A stretch of 64,000 nucleotides of DNA from Reinekea blandensis MED297 (GTDB taxonomy: Bacteria > Pseudomonadota > Gammaproteobacteria > Pseudomonadales > Natronospirillaceae), in assembly GCF_000153185.1 (NCBI RefSeq), contig NZ_CH724152.1:498730-562729 (forward strand). Direction: 5' to 3'. Below the pieces are notes generated by a model that saw nothing but the letters and a program-made list of their open reading frames with translations, had not been told where the DNA came from and searched no databases. Both the position numbers and the translations under genes were made by a program. The first letter of the stretch is position 1; every line of letters begins with the position of its first letter. Below, piece by piece: positions 45,592 to 54,262 of the stretch.

Positions 45592-45971
45592 CTATTTCGG
45601 CTAAAGAAATGAATCCGCGAAAAATCGGTCACTATGTTTCGCGGAACTTACCTCGTCTTTTTTGCAGGCTTCAACCATAAGGCCGAGTTAGAGCCTCTCC
45701 CTTCAGTGTTCATTTTGAATCATACATCCATCAAATAATGCGAGTTTAAATGTGTGATGTAAGCGCTTTCATTTAGGGTTGATTTACTCTACGGTTTTCG
45801 ATGGCTGCCGACGCTCTGCAACGGGATAGGCAAACTTAAAGCGAACCCATCGCAATTAAAAAAAACAGGGAACCGCACTCAAAAAGATATCAGTGTTGTG
45901 GATAGTTATGACTGTTCGTCATTTTTTCGACTGCGAGTTGAACTGTGGGGCTAATAGAGAGTAAACAACCC
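45592..45971. promoter_or_regulatory. Intergenic region with LacI-type operator before the di-haem lipoprotein gene
   Basis: 380 bp. TCCGCGAAA...TTTCGCGGA (45614-45645) is a 9-bp inverted repeat after the MCP gene, possibly its terminator. TGTAAGCGCTTTCA (45758-45771) is a near-perfect palindrome of the LacI/CcpA cre type (TGNAANCG..). It lies about 200 bp before the start at 45972. It suggests carbohydrate-linked control. Confidence 0.5.
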
Positions 45972-48900
45972 ATGAAAACCGTATTATTTTTACTAAGGCT
46001 GGTAAACGCCTCGTTCTTTTTTAAACGAACGCGCGTTAGTGCAGCAGGGATGATGTTGGCAACCTTGATTGTCAGTGCCTGTGGCGTTGAGAGCCAGGAA
46101 ACCACCGCGACAAAAAATCTGTTGAATGCCGATTTTGGGGTGACTCAAACGACGACAGACACCCTTACCTTTTACGTCAGTTCCACTGATTGGGCCGATG
46201 TGCATTATCGAATTAATGGCTCCGGTCAGGAAAATCACCGTATGCAACAGGTGAACGGCAGGAATGAACACGTGCTCGATGGTTTAACGGCGGGCGACGT
46301 CATTGATTATGCCTTTACCTATAACCGTCCAAACGGTGCAACCAGCACCGACTTTTTTCAATTTATGGTTTCTGGCGACTCCGACAGCGACGGCGTTTTA
46401 GATGCACATGACCGGTGCCCAGGGACCTCTGCAGGAACGTCCGTTGATGCGAATGGATGTGCCGTCGATATGTCCTTTGACGTTGATGGTAAAACCCGAA
46501 TTGAAGCCGAAGACTATCATCGCTTTTCAGATACCACGCCAAACAATATTCCCGGACATTATCGGCAAGACGCGGTGGATATTGAAATAACCACAGACAC
46601 AGATGGCGGCTATAACGTCGCGTATACCCAACCGGGAGAATGGTTGGCGTTCGATTTGACCTTTCGAGGAGGCGACTATCAGTTGTCGACACGTGTGGCA
46701 TCGGCCATTGGTGGTGGCGAATATCAATGGGTGCTTGATGGTGCCGTGATTGGTTCTGGTGAGGTTGGCAACACCGGTGGTTGGCAATCGTTTGAGAGTC
46801 AATCTCTGCCTTCAATCCATATTAGCGAAGGCCCCCACACGCTCAAACTGGTCATGAAGGCGGGTGAGTTCAACATTAACTGGTTTGAGTTTGAACCAAC
46901 GACCGACTGTCAGGACCCGAGCTGTTTGGACGGCGATCAGGATGGTGTGACAGACGACGTTGATCAGTGCCCTGATACCGAGGCCGGTGCGATGGTTGAT
47001 GCAACGGGTTGTGAAATCAAAACGCCTGAACAAGAGGTGTCCATCAGTCACGGTCGTTTGGTCGGCGGCAGCCACAGCGCGTTCCCGGGCTTCACCCTGT
47101 ACATGTTCGATAATGACCCGGTTGATGTATCAACCTGTTATGAAAGCTGCGCTGACACGTGGCCGCCAGTGCTGGTTACTGATGGAACCGCCTCCGGTGT
47201 AAACGGGTTGTCATTGGTCGATCGCCAGGACGGAACCTTTCAAGCGGCCTATGAAGGGAAACCGCTTTACTTCTATCAACACGACAGCGCACCCGGCCAG
47301 GCAAATGGTGAGGGCGTTGGGGATCTTTGGTGGACAGTCTCAGTCGAGTCTGACTTGGGCGACATTGTACCGCTCTATGATGTCAGTACGCCTTTAGAAG
47401 CGGAAATTACATTTGACCGGGGCGATGCGCTGGTGACTCGCATTGCCGACCGCGGTCGTGATCGTCACGCCAAAGAAAACCACTTTCAGGCTTATGATCA
47501 TTTTTTAACGTTCTACTGGGAGCAACGAACGATTTCCATTGAAATTATCGATTACGTTGCCAAAGGCGGTGACTCAATCCGCATGAACGTGAAAGCCCTG
47601 ACCAAGCTGGACGACCTCCAAGCCGAAAACCGATGGTGGTACACCGGTGTGAACACGCTTGCCGAGTATTGTGGTAATGGCGTAATGGCGACCAATGATA
47701 ATCGCAACTACTGGAAAGAAGAGTCCTGGAACTGCCGGGAAAATCGCCCCATTCAAGTCGGGGATAAACTTGAGTTTGAAATCAGCCAGTTCCTCGACGA
47801 GCGCGAACTCACTCGCGGACGATCAAATTATTACGGTACAACGTTCTTGTACATTGTCGGTCAGGGTCTCGTACCGTGGGACGTTACCGACAAAGACATA
47901 TTCCAAGGCGGCAAACGATTCCAGCGAGATTCGATCCCGGTGCCGGAGTCGGCCCGCATGGGAGGCGATACCACTTTGCATGTGCAAATGACGGCAGAAC
48001 CGGATGGGCATTTTCAGCAGATGGCCACCAACTTATCTTACGATAATGGACAAGCCTGGGTGCTGGGGCGACGCGTGCACCATACCTCGATGGTCGATGG
48101 GTCACACGATGAATCCGCTGAAAACGGCACCTTCGACGAACTGATTGGCCTGAGCGGACCGAACTATATCAGCGATCGTTGCACAACCTGTCATGAGCGC
48201 AATGGTCGTGCGGTTCCAGCAGCGCTTGGAGAGCCCCTTGAAAAGTGGGTCTTTAAAGTGGCCGATGACAATGGCAATCCCCATGCGGATTTAGGCCGTG
48301 TCTTGCAGCCAAAAGCGAATGGCACCGAGAGTTCAGAAGGCACGCCCTCTCTTGCATCCTGGACCGTTGTCGATGGTCTGCGCACACCTAACTATCGCTT
48401 TAGTTCCGTGACACCTGAGCGGTTCTCCGCTCGGATTGCACCGCAGTTGAATGGTCTGGGGTTATTAGAAGCCATACCGGAATCGGCCATTTTAGCTCTG
48501 GCGGATGAAAACGACGCCAATGGTGACGGCATTTCCGGACGGGCGGCAAAAGTGGTTGATCCCGAAACGGGTGACGTTCGTTTGGGTCGTTTCGGCTACA
48601 AAGCGGCAACCAGCAGTGTTAAACATCAGACGGCCGCGGCTCTGAATACCGACATGGGCGTGATGACCTCGATCATGCCGTCACCGGACTGTGGCGCGAA
48701 TCAATCAAACTGCGGCCCTCAGGGTGCAGAGCTTAACGATGACCATCTCAATAATCTCGTTAAATATGTGTCGTTGCTCGGTGTACGTCCCCAACGGGAT
48801 TACAACGATCCCGAGGTGATTCGTGGTCAGCAGATCTTTAATGACACCGGCTGCAGTGGCTGCCATGTCGAGTCATTCCAGACAAGCCCTTTCCATCCGC

Positions 48901-49274
48901 TCGCGGAACTTCGTGACCAAACCATTCGGCCCTACACCGATCTGCTGTTGCACGACATGGGACCTGGGCTGGCCGACAACCTGGGCGAAGGTACGGCAAG
49001 CGGGTCCGAATGGAGAACGGCACCGCTCTGGGGAGTTGGGCTATCCGCTTGTGTGACCGGTGGGGTTGAAGGTCCGCGCGGCTGGGATGCCTTTGGCTTG
49101 GATGGTTACGAAACCTGTGTTCCCGAGCATGGCTATTTGCATGACGGTCGTGCTCGAACACTCGACGAAGCCATCCGCTGGCATGGCGGTGAAGGCGAAG
49201 CTTCCAAAAACAACTACGAAGCGCTGAATGCCGCGGACAAAAACGCGTTGATTCAGTTTATTGAGTCGTTGTAG
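45972..49274 (+). CDS. Carbohydrate-binding di-haem lipoprotein (CBM56-TSP3-CBM6-TSP3-Lipoprotein_15-DHOR)
   Basis: 1100 residues from ATG 45972. The signal ends in the lipobox LIVSACG. In order: a CBM56-like beta-1,3-glucan-binding domain (about 35-135; ADVHYRINGSGQENHRMQ); a thrombospondin-3 calcium repeat (DSDSDGVLDAHDRCP); CBM6 (about 170-305; RIEAEDY...FNINWFEFEP); a second TSP3 (DQDGVTDDVDQCPD); and a Lipoprotein_15 secreted-repeat domain (about 355-460; YMFDNDPVD..CYESCADTWPP). A region of unclear family follows (480-730). Last is a DHOR/di-haem peroxidase-like module with CTTCH (Cys737) and CSGCH (Cys961). Expected: surface or periplasmic, glucan-attached, redox active. Lipoprotein sorting is not known. 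It may feed or accept electrons for polysaccharide oxidation; this is inference by analogy with CBM-cytochrome fusions. Confidence 0.88.
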   Translation: MKTVLFLLRLVNASFFFKRTRVSAAGMMLATLIVSACGVESQETTATKNLLNADFGVTQTTTDTLTFYVSSTDWADVHYRINGSGQENHRMQQVNGRNEHVLDGLTAGDVIDYAFTYNRPNGATSTDFFQFMVSGDSDSDGVLDAHDRCPGTSAGTSVDANGCAVDMSFDVDGKTRIEAEDYHRFSDTTPNNIPGHYRQDAVDIEITTDTDGGYNVAYTQPGEWLAFDLTFRGGDYQLSTRVASAIGGGEYQWVLDGAVIGSGEVGNTGGWQSFESQSLPSIHISEGPHTLKLVMKAGEFNINWFEFEPTTDCQDPSCLDGDQDGVTDDVDQCPDTEAGAMVDATGCEIKTPEQEVSISHGRLVGGSHSAFPGFTLYMFDNDPVDVSTCYESCADTWPPVLVTDGTASGVNGLSLVDRQDGTFQAAYEGKPLYFYQHDSAPGQANGEGVGDLWWTVSVESDLGDIVPLYDVSTPLEAEITFDRGDALVTRIADRGRDRHAKENHFQAYDHFLTFYWEQRTISIEIIDYVAKGGDSIRMNVKALTKLDDLQAENRWWYTGVNTLAEYCGNGVMATNDNRNYWKEESWNCRENRPIQVGDKLEFEISQFLDERELTRGRSNYYGTTFLYIVGQGLVPWDVTDKDIFQGGKRFQRDSIPVPESARMGGDTTLHVQMTAEPDGHFQQMATNLSYDNGQAWVLGRRVHHTSMVDGSHDESAENGTFDELIGLSGPNYISDRCTTCHERNGRAVPAALGEPLEKWVFKVADDNGNPHADLGRVLQPKANGTESSEGTPSLASWTVVDGLRTPNYRFSSVTPERFSARIAPQLNGLGLLEAIPESAILALADENDANGDGISGRAAKVVDPETGDVRLGRFGYKAATSSVKHQTAAALNTDMGVMTSIMPSPDCGANQSNCGPQGAELNDDHLNNLVKYVSLLGVRPQRDYNDPEVIRGQQIFNDTGCSGCHVESFQTSPFHPLAELRDQTIRPYTDLLLHDMGPGLADNLGEGTASGSEWRTAPLWGVGLSACVTGGVEGPRGWDAFGLDGYETCVPEHGYLHDGRARTLDEAIRWHGGEGEASKNNYEALNAADKNALIQFIESL

Positions 49275-49307
49275 TGGACTTTTTTTAAAACCGATCGTCA
49301 AACGAAG

Positions 49308-49336
49308 TCGCCTGTCTTTTAAAATAAGGCAGGCGA
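49308..49336 (+). terminator. Terminator after the di-haem lipoprotein gene
   Basis: TCGCCTGTCTT...AAGGCAGGCGA, an 11-bp stem with one G-U-type mismatch, followed by TCTTTT. Confidence 0.8.
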
Positions 49337-49342
49337 TCTTTT

Positions 49343-49584
49343 AGGTTCTGGTGATCTCATCACTTAGAACCTGGCCGGTGCCTCAGAAATGCCTGCCGGG
49401 TTCATTACCCGCCGCTGATGACCGTTTGACTGGGCGGATCACCCCGCATTTCCTGCGTTGAGTCAAGGACATTTGTGCTCCATCAAAAAAACTGAACCAT
49501 AACGTGAACTTCTTTTGCTATCCCTCCGACCGCCGCTGATTACCATACTGCCTGACTGATAATACGGTTTGACAGGTGATGGGC
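49343..49584. other. Intergenic spacer before the pirin gene
   Basis: Remainder of a roughly 310-bp gap. Apart from the terminator at 49308-49336 I see no clear feature. Confidence 0.35.
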
Positions 49585-50280
49585 ATGATACAAATCCGAC
49601 GATCCAACGAGCGCGGCCGCGCCAGCTTTGGTTGGCTCAATAGCCGGCACAGCTTTTCCTTTGGCAGTTATTACGATCCCGCCCACATGGGTCACTCTGT
49701 GCTGCGCGTCATCAATGATGATGAAGTTGCACCGGGTGCCGGTTTCGACCCCCACGGGCATCGTGATATGGAAATCATCAGCTATGTGCTGGAAGGTGCC
49801 ATTGAACACAAAGACAGCGAAGGCAATGTGCAGACCTTGCCCGCCGGAGAGTTTCAGCTGATGTCGGCCGGCAGCGGTATCATGCACAGTGAGTACAACG
49901 CTTCTCGCCATGAGCCCCTTCGGTTTCTGCAGATTTGGGTCTTGCCGAATGTCTCCGGTGAAAAACCCGGCTATCAGCAAAAAGACTTCGGCCGCGCACC
50001 TGGCCTGACGGCGGTTATCACCCCACAGGGCGACGGTGGCACGTTACGCATTAAGCAGGATGCGACCCTGTACCAGCTTTTGTTGAATACCGACTACCCA
50101 TCCGAGCAGCTGACCTTGCCGGCTCGCAAAGCCTATGTCCATCTGATTGAGGGTGAGCTGTCGGTGAATGGCGAGGTCTTGTCGCCCGGAGATGGTGTTG
50201 CCATACAGTCCTTGAATGAACTGCGTTTTGAACAGCAGGGCGACGTACCGGTAAAAGCGCTGGTGTTTGATTTACCCTAA
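49585..50280 (+). CDS. Pirin-family bicupin protein
   Basis: 231 residues from ATG 49585 (MIQIRRSNERG); ATG 49579 or GTG 49576 would add two or three residues. Matches to pirin and quercetin-2,3-dioxygenase-like YhhW are SFGSYYDPAHMGHSVLRVIN, the metal site HGHRDMEIISYVLEG with HKDSEGN, and SEYNASRHEP. Binds one metal in the N-terminal cupin; the enzymatic role in bacteria is often unclear. It probably forms a unit with the flavin reductase 60 bp downstream, a pairing often seen near quinone or aromatic stress genes. Confidence 0.92.
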   Translation: MIQIRRSNERGRASFGWLNSRHSFSFGSYYDPAHMGHSVLRVINDDEVAPGAGFDPHGHRDMEIISYVLEGAIEHKDSEGNVQTLPAGEFQLMSAGSGIMHSEYNASRHEPLRFLQIWVLPNVSGEKPGYQQKDFGRAPGLTAVITPQGDGGTLRIKQDATLYQLLLNTDYPSEQLTLPARKAYVHLIEGELSVNGEVLSPGDGVAIQSLNELRFEQQGDVPVKALVFDLP

Positions 50281-50340
50281 ACCGTTCGGCGTCTGAGTTT
50301 GCGAACAAATTTTTTAATACGTTTTAATGGAGAACACATT

Positions 50341-50868
50341 ATGAAAATCATCGGCATTGTAGGCAGCCTGCGCAAAGATTCCCTGCATCGTAAAGTCTTT
50401 AATCAATACAAAGAGTTGGCGAAAGAGCATTTCGAACTCATTGACGGTGAGATCGCCGAATTTCCGATGTACGACGGTGAACACGATGACCACCCCGCTG
50501 TCGTGACTCTGGCTGAACAAATCCGCTCGGCCGATGGTGTGATCTTTTTCAGTCCTGAATATAACTACTCCATCCCCGGCAGCTTGAAGAACGCGCTCGA
50601 TGCACTGTCGCGTCAGAACCCACAACCGTTTGCCGGCAAACCCGCTGCCATTGTTGGCGCCAGTCCGGGTAATGCCGGTACGGCGCGTATGCAGTATCAC
50701 CTGCGGCAGGTGGGCGTGTTTCTGGATCTGCACATAATGAATAAGCCCGAAGTGATGATCTCCGGCGCGTTTTCGAAACTACAGGACGACGTGATTGTGG
50801 ATGAACAGACCGTTGAGTTTCTGGGTCTTCACGCTAAGTCGTTTGCGGAGTTCGTGCGTCGTTTCTGA
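50341..50868 (+). CDS. NADPH-dependent FMN reductase / chromate-reductase-like
   Basis: 175 residues from ATG 50341 (GGAG upstream). MKIIGIVGSLRKDSLHRKVF and FFSPEYNYSIPGSLKNALDA are the diagnostic FMN-binding loops of the ChrR/YieF/azoreductase-like family. Reduces FMN, quinones or chromate with NAD(P)H in the cytoplasm. Follows pirin in the same direction. Confidence 0.92.
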   Translation: MKIIGIVGSLRKDSLHRKVFNQYKELAKEHFELIDGEIAEFPMYDGEHDDHPAVVTLAEQIRSADGVIFFSPEYNYSIPGSLKNALDALSRQNPQPFAGKPAAIVGASPGNAGTARMQYHLRQVGVFLDLHIMNKPEVMISGAFSKLQDDVIVDEQTVEFLGLHAKSFAEFVRRF

Positions 50869-50902
50869 AAACCGTAGACCGTCCAGTTAAGGTCAGAGTG
50901 AT

Positions 50903-50923
50903 GCTCAACGGTTTATGTTGAGC
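50903..50923 (+). terminator. Possible terminator after the FMN reductase gene
   Basis: GCTCAAC-GGTTTAT-GTTGAGC hairpin; a TTTTTT run follows only after about ten bases, so termination may be weak. Confidence 0.45.
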
Positions 50924-50992
50924 CGGTTAGCGCTTTTTTGAGGATTGGCTAAACTCAAGCGCTGACCAACACAACCACAAGGAATGACCTTC

Positions 50993-52072
50993 ATGAAAAA
51001 CATGGCCGTGTTTTTGTTAACAGGGACGGTTTTAGCGGGCTGTCTGCCGTCAGGCGACGGAAATGACAACACCAGTAATCATACAACCGGTCGACCGGTA
51101 TTGATCTTTTATGGTACCGAAGGTGTTGCGGATCGGTCGTTTAACCAGATGATCAACGACATTGCGGTGCCGGAGCTGGAAGGTCTCGGGTATCGCGTGA
51201 TCGAGGTCGAACCAGAGACAACCGACGACTTGACGGACGTGACCCAAGAGCAATTATCCACCCGCGCCAATGCGATTGCGCTGTTCGTTGGTTTTGAATA
51301 TGTCAGCGTGGTGACGGCGGTCGCGTCGGCCAACACCGATGACCGACTCATTTTACTCGACCATACCAGTGCACAGGTTGACGACAACATTCGGGTCGTT
51401 GATTTCAACGTGCAGGAAGGCTCGTTTCTGGCGGGGTATGCCGCGGCCTATAAATCATCCGGCACGGTGGGCTTTATTGGTGGTATGAACATTCCGCTGA
51501 TCTACCGTTTTGGTTGTGCCTACGCTCAGGGTGTTGAGTATTTTAATAGCCAGGAGCCGGCGTCTGTGACTGTGCTTTTTGAAACAACCGGTAACACCGC
51601 AGCAGCCTGGAACGACCCCGATCGTGGCGCTGCCATTGCGCAAACTCACATTGATGGTAATGCCGATGTGATTTTTGCCGCCGCTGGTGGCACCGGTATT
51701 GGGGTTTATCAACAGGCAGCGGATCAGAGCATTATGGCGATTGGCGTCGACTCGAATCAGAATTACCTGCAGCCGGGCACGATGTTAACTTCAATGGTGA
51801 AAAATCTGGCTTTAGCCGCGGTTGAGGAAACCAAAGCGGCGCAGGAATCGACCTGGTCCGGAGGGCTGGTTCGGTATGGTTTAGAAGATGGCGGTGTTTA
51901 TCTTGCGGAAGATGAGCATAATGCAATGCTGTACACCCAAACTGAAAAGACAGAAGTCGAATCGGTCGCACAGAAAATCGTGGATGGTGACATCACGGTG
52001 TTTAATGCGACATCGACCCATTGTGGCAGCAATATTCAAGTGACTTATACGAACACAGCCTTAGCCGAATGA
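50993..52072 (+). CDS. BMP-family substrate-binding lipoprotein
   Basis: 359 residues from ATG 50993, chosen over ATG 50984 because AAGGA lies nine bases upstream. Signal peptide with lipobox TVLAGC. The fold (DRSFNQMINDIAVPELEGLG, NVQEGSFLAGYAAAYKSSGT, GFIGGMNIPLIYRFGCAYAQ, DVIFAAAGGTGIGVYQQA) is the Bmp/PnrA family that binds nucleosides for ABC import. No permease or ATPase accompanies it, so it may be a sensor or use another system. Confidence 0.9.
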   Translation: MKNMAVFLLTGTVLAGCLPSGDGNDNTSNHTTGRPVLIFYGTEGVADRSFNQMINDIAVPELEGLGYRVIEVEPETTDDLTDVTQEQLSTRANAIALFVGFEYVSVVTAVASANTDDRLILLDHTSAQVDDNIRVVDFNVQEGSFLAGYAAAYKSSGTVGFIGGMNIPLIYRFGCAYAQGVEYFNSQEPASVTVLFETTGNTAAAWNDPDRGAAIAQTHIDGNADVIFAAAGGTGIGVYQQAADQSIMAIGVDSNQNYLQPGTMLTSMVKNLALAAVEETKAAQESTWSGGLVRYGLEDGGVYLAEDEHNAMLYTQTEKTEVESVAQKIVDGDITVFNATSTHCGSNIQVTYTNTALAE

Positions 52073-52104
52073 TGGCGTGTGCATCTGGCTAAATGTTAAA
52101 TCTG

Positions 52105-52132
52105 AAAAGATCGCCGAGGCGATCTTTTTTTT
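52105..52132. terminator. Bidirectional terminator, BMP lipoprotein / iron ABC ATPase
   Basis: AAAGATCGCC-GA-GGCGATCTTTTTTTT, serving the convergent genes on both strands. Confidence 0.9.
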
Positions 52133-52928
52133 ATGTGTTCGACACACCTGATGCCGTCACTTTATGCAATCGCTGGGAACGGATAAAGGGAATGCCATCA
52201 CTGTCGTAAAGGATATCGGAGGCAACTCCATAGATCTCCTGAATCAGTTCTGCGGTTAATATGTCTGCCGGTGACCCTTGAGCAACAAGGTTGCCGTCTT
52301 TTAGTACCAACAGGTTATCTGCGTACTGTGCTGCAAGGTTCAGATCATGCAACACGACAATTGAAACCCAGTTTCGAGCTTTGGTTTCCGTGTCCAGATG
52401 TTCAAGCAGCACCTGTTGATAATGCAGGTCGAGAGCGCTGACCGGTTCATCCAGCATGAGTATCTCCGGTTTGCGCATCAGGGCTTGAGCAAACAGAATC
52501 ATCTGGCGTTGCCCGCCACTAAGCGTGCGAACATCGCGATTCGCCAAATGGACCAGACCGATTTGTGTCAAGGCGTCCAGTGCATCGGTTAATAACTGGT
52601 CATTCAGTTTCAGCGACAGGGCGTTCAGTTGCCCCAGAAGAACCACTTCCAGAACCGTCAGATTGACATCCAGGTGGATGTCCTGGGGCATGTAGCCAAA
52701 TGCCTGTCGCCAGTGATTGAGGTGGGCGTAATCAAGAGGTTTGTGATTGTGAACAATCTCGCCCTGTTGAGGCCGAATATCGCCAAATAATGTTTTCAGC
52801 AAAGAGCTTTTACCGGTACCGTTCGGCCCGATGATGACATGTGTTCTGCCTGGCTCAAGACAGCAACTCAGATTGTCAGCCAGTTTGAGATCGCCGAAGG
52901 CCAACGCCAGGTTTTTAATTTCCAGCAT
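52131..52928 (-). CDS. Iron-complex ABC transporter ATPase (FecE/FepC-like)
   Basis: 265 residues from ATG 52928 (MLEIKNLALAFGDLK). Walker A GPNGTGKSSLL, signature LSGGQRQMILFAQAL, Walker B EILMLDEP. It energises import together with the FecCD-type permease two bases upstream. It ends at a terminator shared with the BMP gene. Confidence 0.93.
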   Translation of the reverse strand: MLEIKNLALAFGDLKLADNLSCCLEPGRTHVIIGPNGTGKSSLLKTLFGDIRPQQGEIVHNHKPLDYAHLNHWRQAFGYMPQDIHLDVNLTVLEVVLLGQLNALSLKLNDQLLTDALDALTQIGLVHLANRDVRTLSGGQRQMILFAQALMRKPEILMLDEPVSALDLHYQQVLLEHLDTETKARNWVSIVVLHDLNLAAQYADNLLVLKDGNLVAQGSPADILTAELIQEIYGVASDILYDSDGIPFIRSQRLHKVTASGVSNT

Positions 52929-52930
52929 GA

Positions 52931-53986
52931 TTACCGTTTCCCGCTGATGATGAGCCAAAAGAAAAATGGCACGCCAATAATGGCGGTCACGATACCGATG
53001 GGGAACAGTGCGCCCGGCACAATGATCTTGGTAAAGACGGATGCCGTTGACAGTAAAAAAGCCCCCATCAGAAATGACATCGGTAAAAAGTAGCGCTGAT
53101 CCTCGCCCACTAACATGCGTGCCATGTTCGGCGCGACGATGCCAATAAACCCAATGATGCCAACAAAGCTGGTGGCCGTGGCGGTCATCAGTGCCACGAT
53201 AATCAGCGTCTTCAATCGTAAGCGGGTGACATTCACGCCCAGGCTTTTAGCGCGCTCCTCACCCAAGCGCAGAGCAGTCAGTTTCCAGGCGTCAGCCATG
53301 ATGATGGCACTGCACAACAGGGTAACGACTGCGACAATGGAAACATTGGCCCAGGTGGCTTTGGTCAGACTGCCAAACAGCCAAAACAGAATCTGTTGGC
53401 TCAGTTCGGGAGAAGAGACAAACTGCACCAATGAAAGGAGTGACTGAAACAAGAACAGCAGCGCGATACCGGCCAGAATCAGCTGACCAGAGGTGATATG
53501 CCGAATGCTTGCCAGCCCGAACAATAAACCGGCTGACACCATACAACAGATAAAAGCGCCGACGGGCACCGCTATGCCAGTGCGGAAACCAAACGATCCC
53601 AAATACAATACCAGAGCGGCACCGAACCCGGCGGCAGCGGCCATGCCAAGTGTGTAAGGGCTGGCCATCGGGTTGTTTAACAGCGTCTGCATCTCGGCGC
53701 CACCGACGCCAAGTGAGCCTCCGACGATAATCGCCATCAGCGCAATGGGTAGTCGCAGGTCGGTCACAATCACGAGCGTCGTGGGCGAAACTTCAAAGGG
53801 AACACCCACTTGATAGAGTAGGGCCTGAAACACCTCCGCAATACTCAGTAACGATGGACCAGTCGCCAGATCCATCAGAAAAGAGAGTGTGCTCAGCGTA
53901 ACAAACAGGGCAAGGATCGCGAGTCGCCGTTGTTCATGCTGGCGCTGTCGGTGGATCAGATTGTGAATGGTGTCGGAGTGGGTCAT
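52931..53986 (-). CDS. FecCD-family iron-complex ABC permease
   Basis: 351 residues with about ten membrane helices. VGGSLGVGGAEMQTLLNNPM, followed by ASPYTLGMAAAAGFGAAL, and the C-terminal GFIGIVAPNMARMLVGEDQR (ATPase-contact region) are characteristic. The protein is the homodimeric channel for siderophore or haem import. It is divergent from the binding-protein gene across a Fur-box region. Confidence 0.93.
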   Translation of the reverse strand: MTHSDTIHNLIHRQRQHEQRRLAILALFVTLSTLSFLMDLATGPSLLSIAEVFQALLYQVGVPFEVSPTTLVIVTDLRLPIALMAIIVGGSLGVGGAEMQTLLNNPMASPYTLGMAAAAGFGAALVLYLGSFGFRTGIAVPVGAFICCMVSAGLLFGLASIRHITSGQLILAGIALLFLFQSLLSLVQFVSSPELSQQILFWLFGSLTKATWANVSIVAVVTLLCSAIIMADAWKLTALRLGEERAKSLGVNVTRLRLKTLIIVALMTATATSFVGIIGFIGIVAPNMARMLVGEDQRYFLPMSFLMGAFLLSTASVFTKIIVPGALFPIGIVTAIIGVPFFFWLIISGKR

Positions 53987-54093
53987 AGCATCGCTTAAAG
54001 TCTATGCCTCAGGTGCAGGCGAAACAGTACATTTTCCTGAAAGTGCCCGATCTTCAATAGAGCGTTGCTGGAAAACAGATTGGTTGAGTTGTA

Positions 54094-54114
54094 TGCAAAT
54101 GATAATTATTTGCA
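54094..54114. promoter_or_regulatory. Fur box
   Basis: A 21-bp near-palindrome with the core GATAATTATTTGC and flanking TGCAAAT/ATTTGCA. It closely matches the Fur consensus (GATAAT repeats). It lies in the divergent promoter region of the permease/ATPase and binding-protein genes, predicting repression by Fe(II)-Fur. Confidence 0.85.
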
Positions 54115-54262
54115 TTTCAATTGTAATTAACCTTAGAATTCTTTCAAGCAAAGTTTTAGACACAGGTCTTAAAAGTGCGGCGCAGGCATGCCGCTCTCAC
54201 TTTAAACCACTGCCTGAAACTGCCTGAGCATCCATTAATTCGTCTGTGATTCCGAGGAAAAC

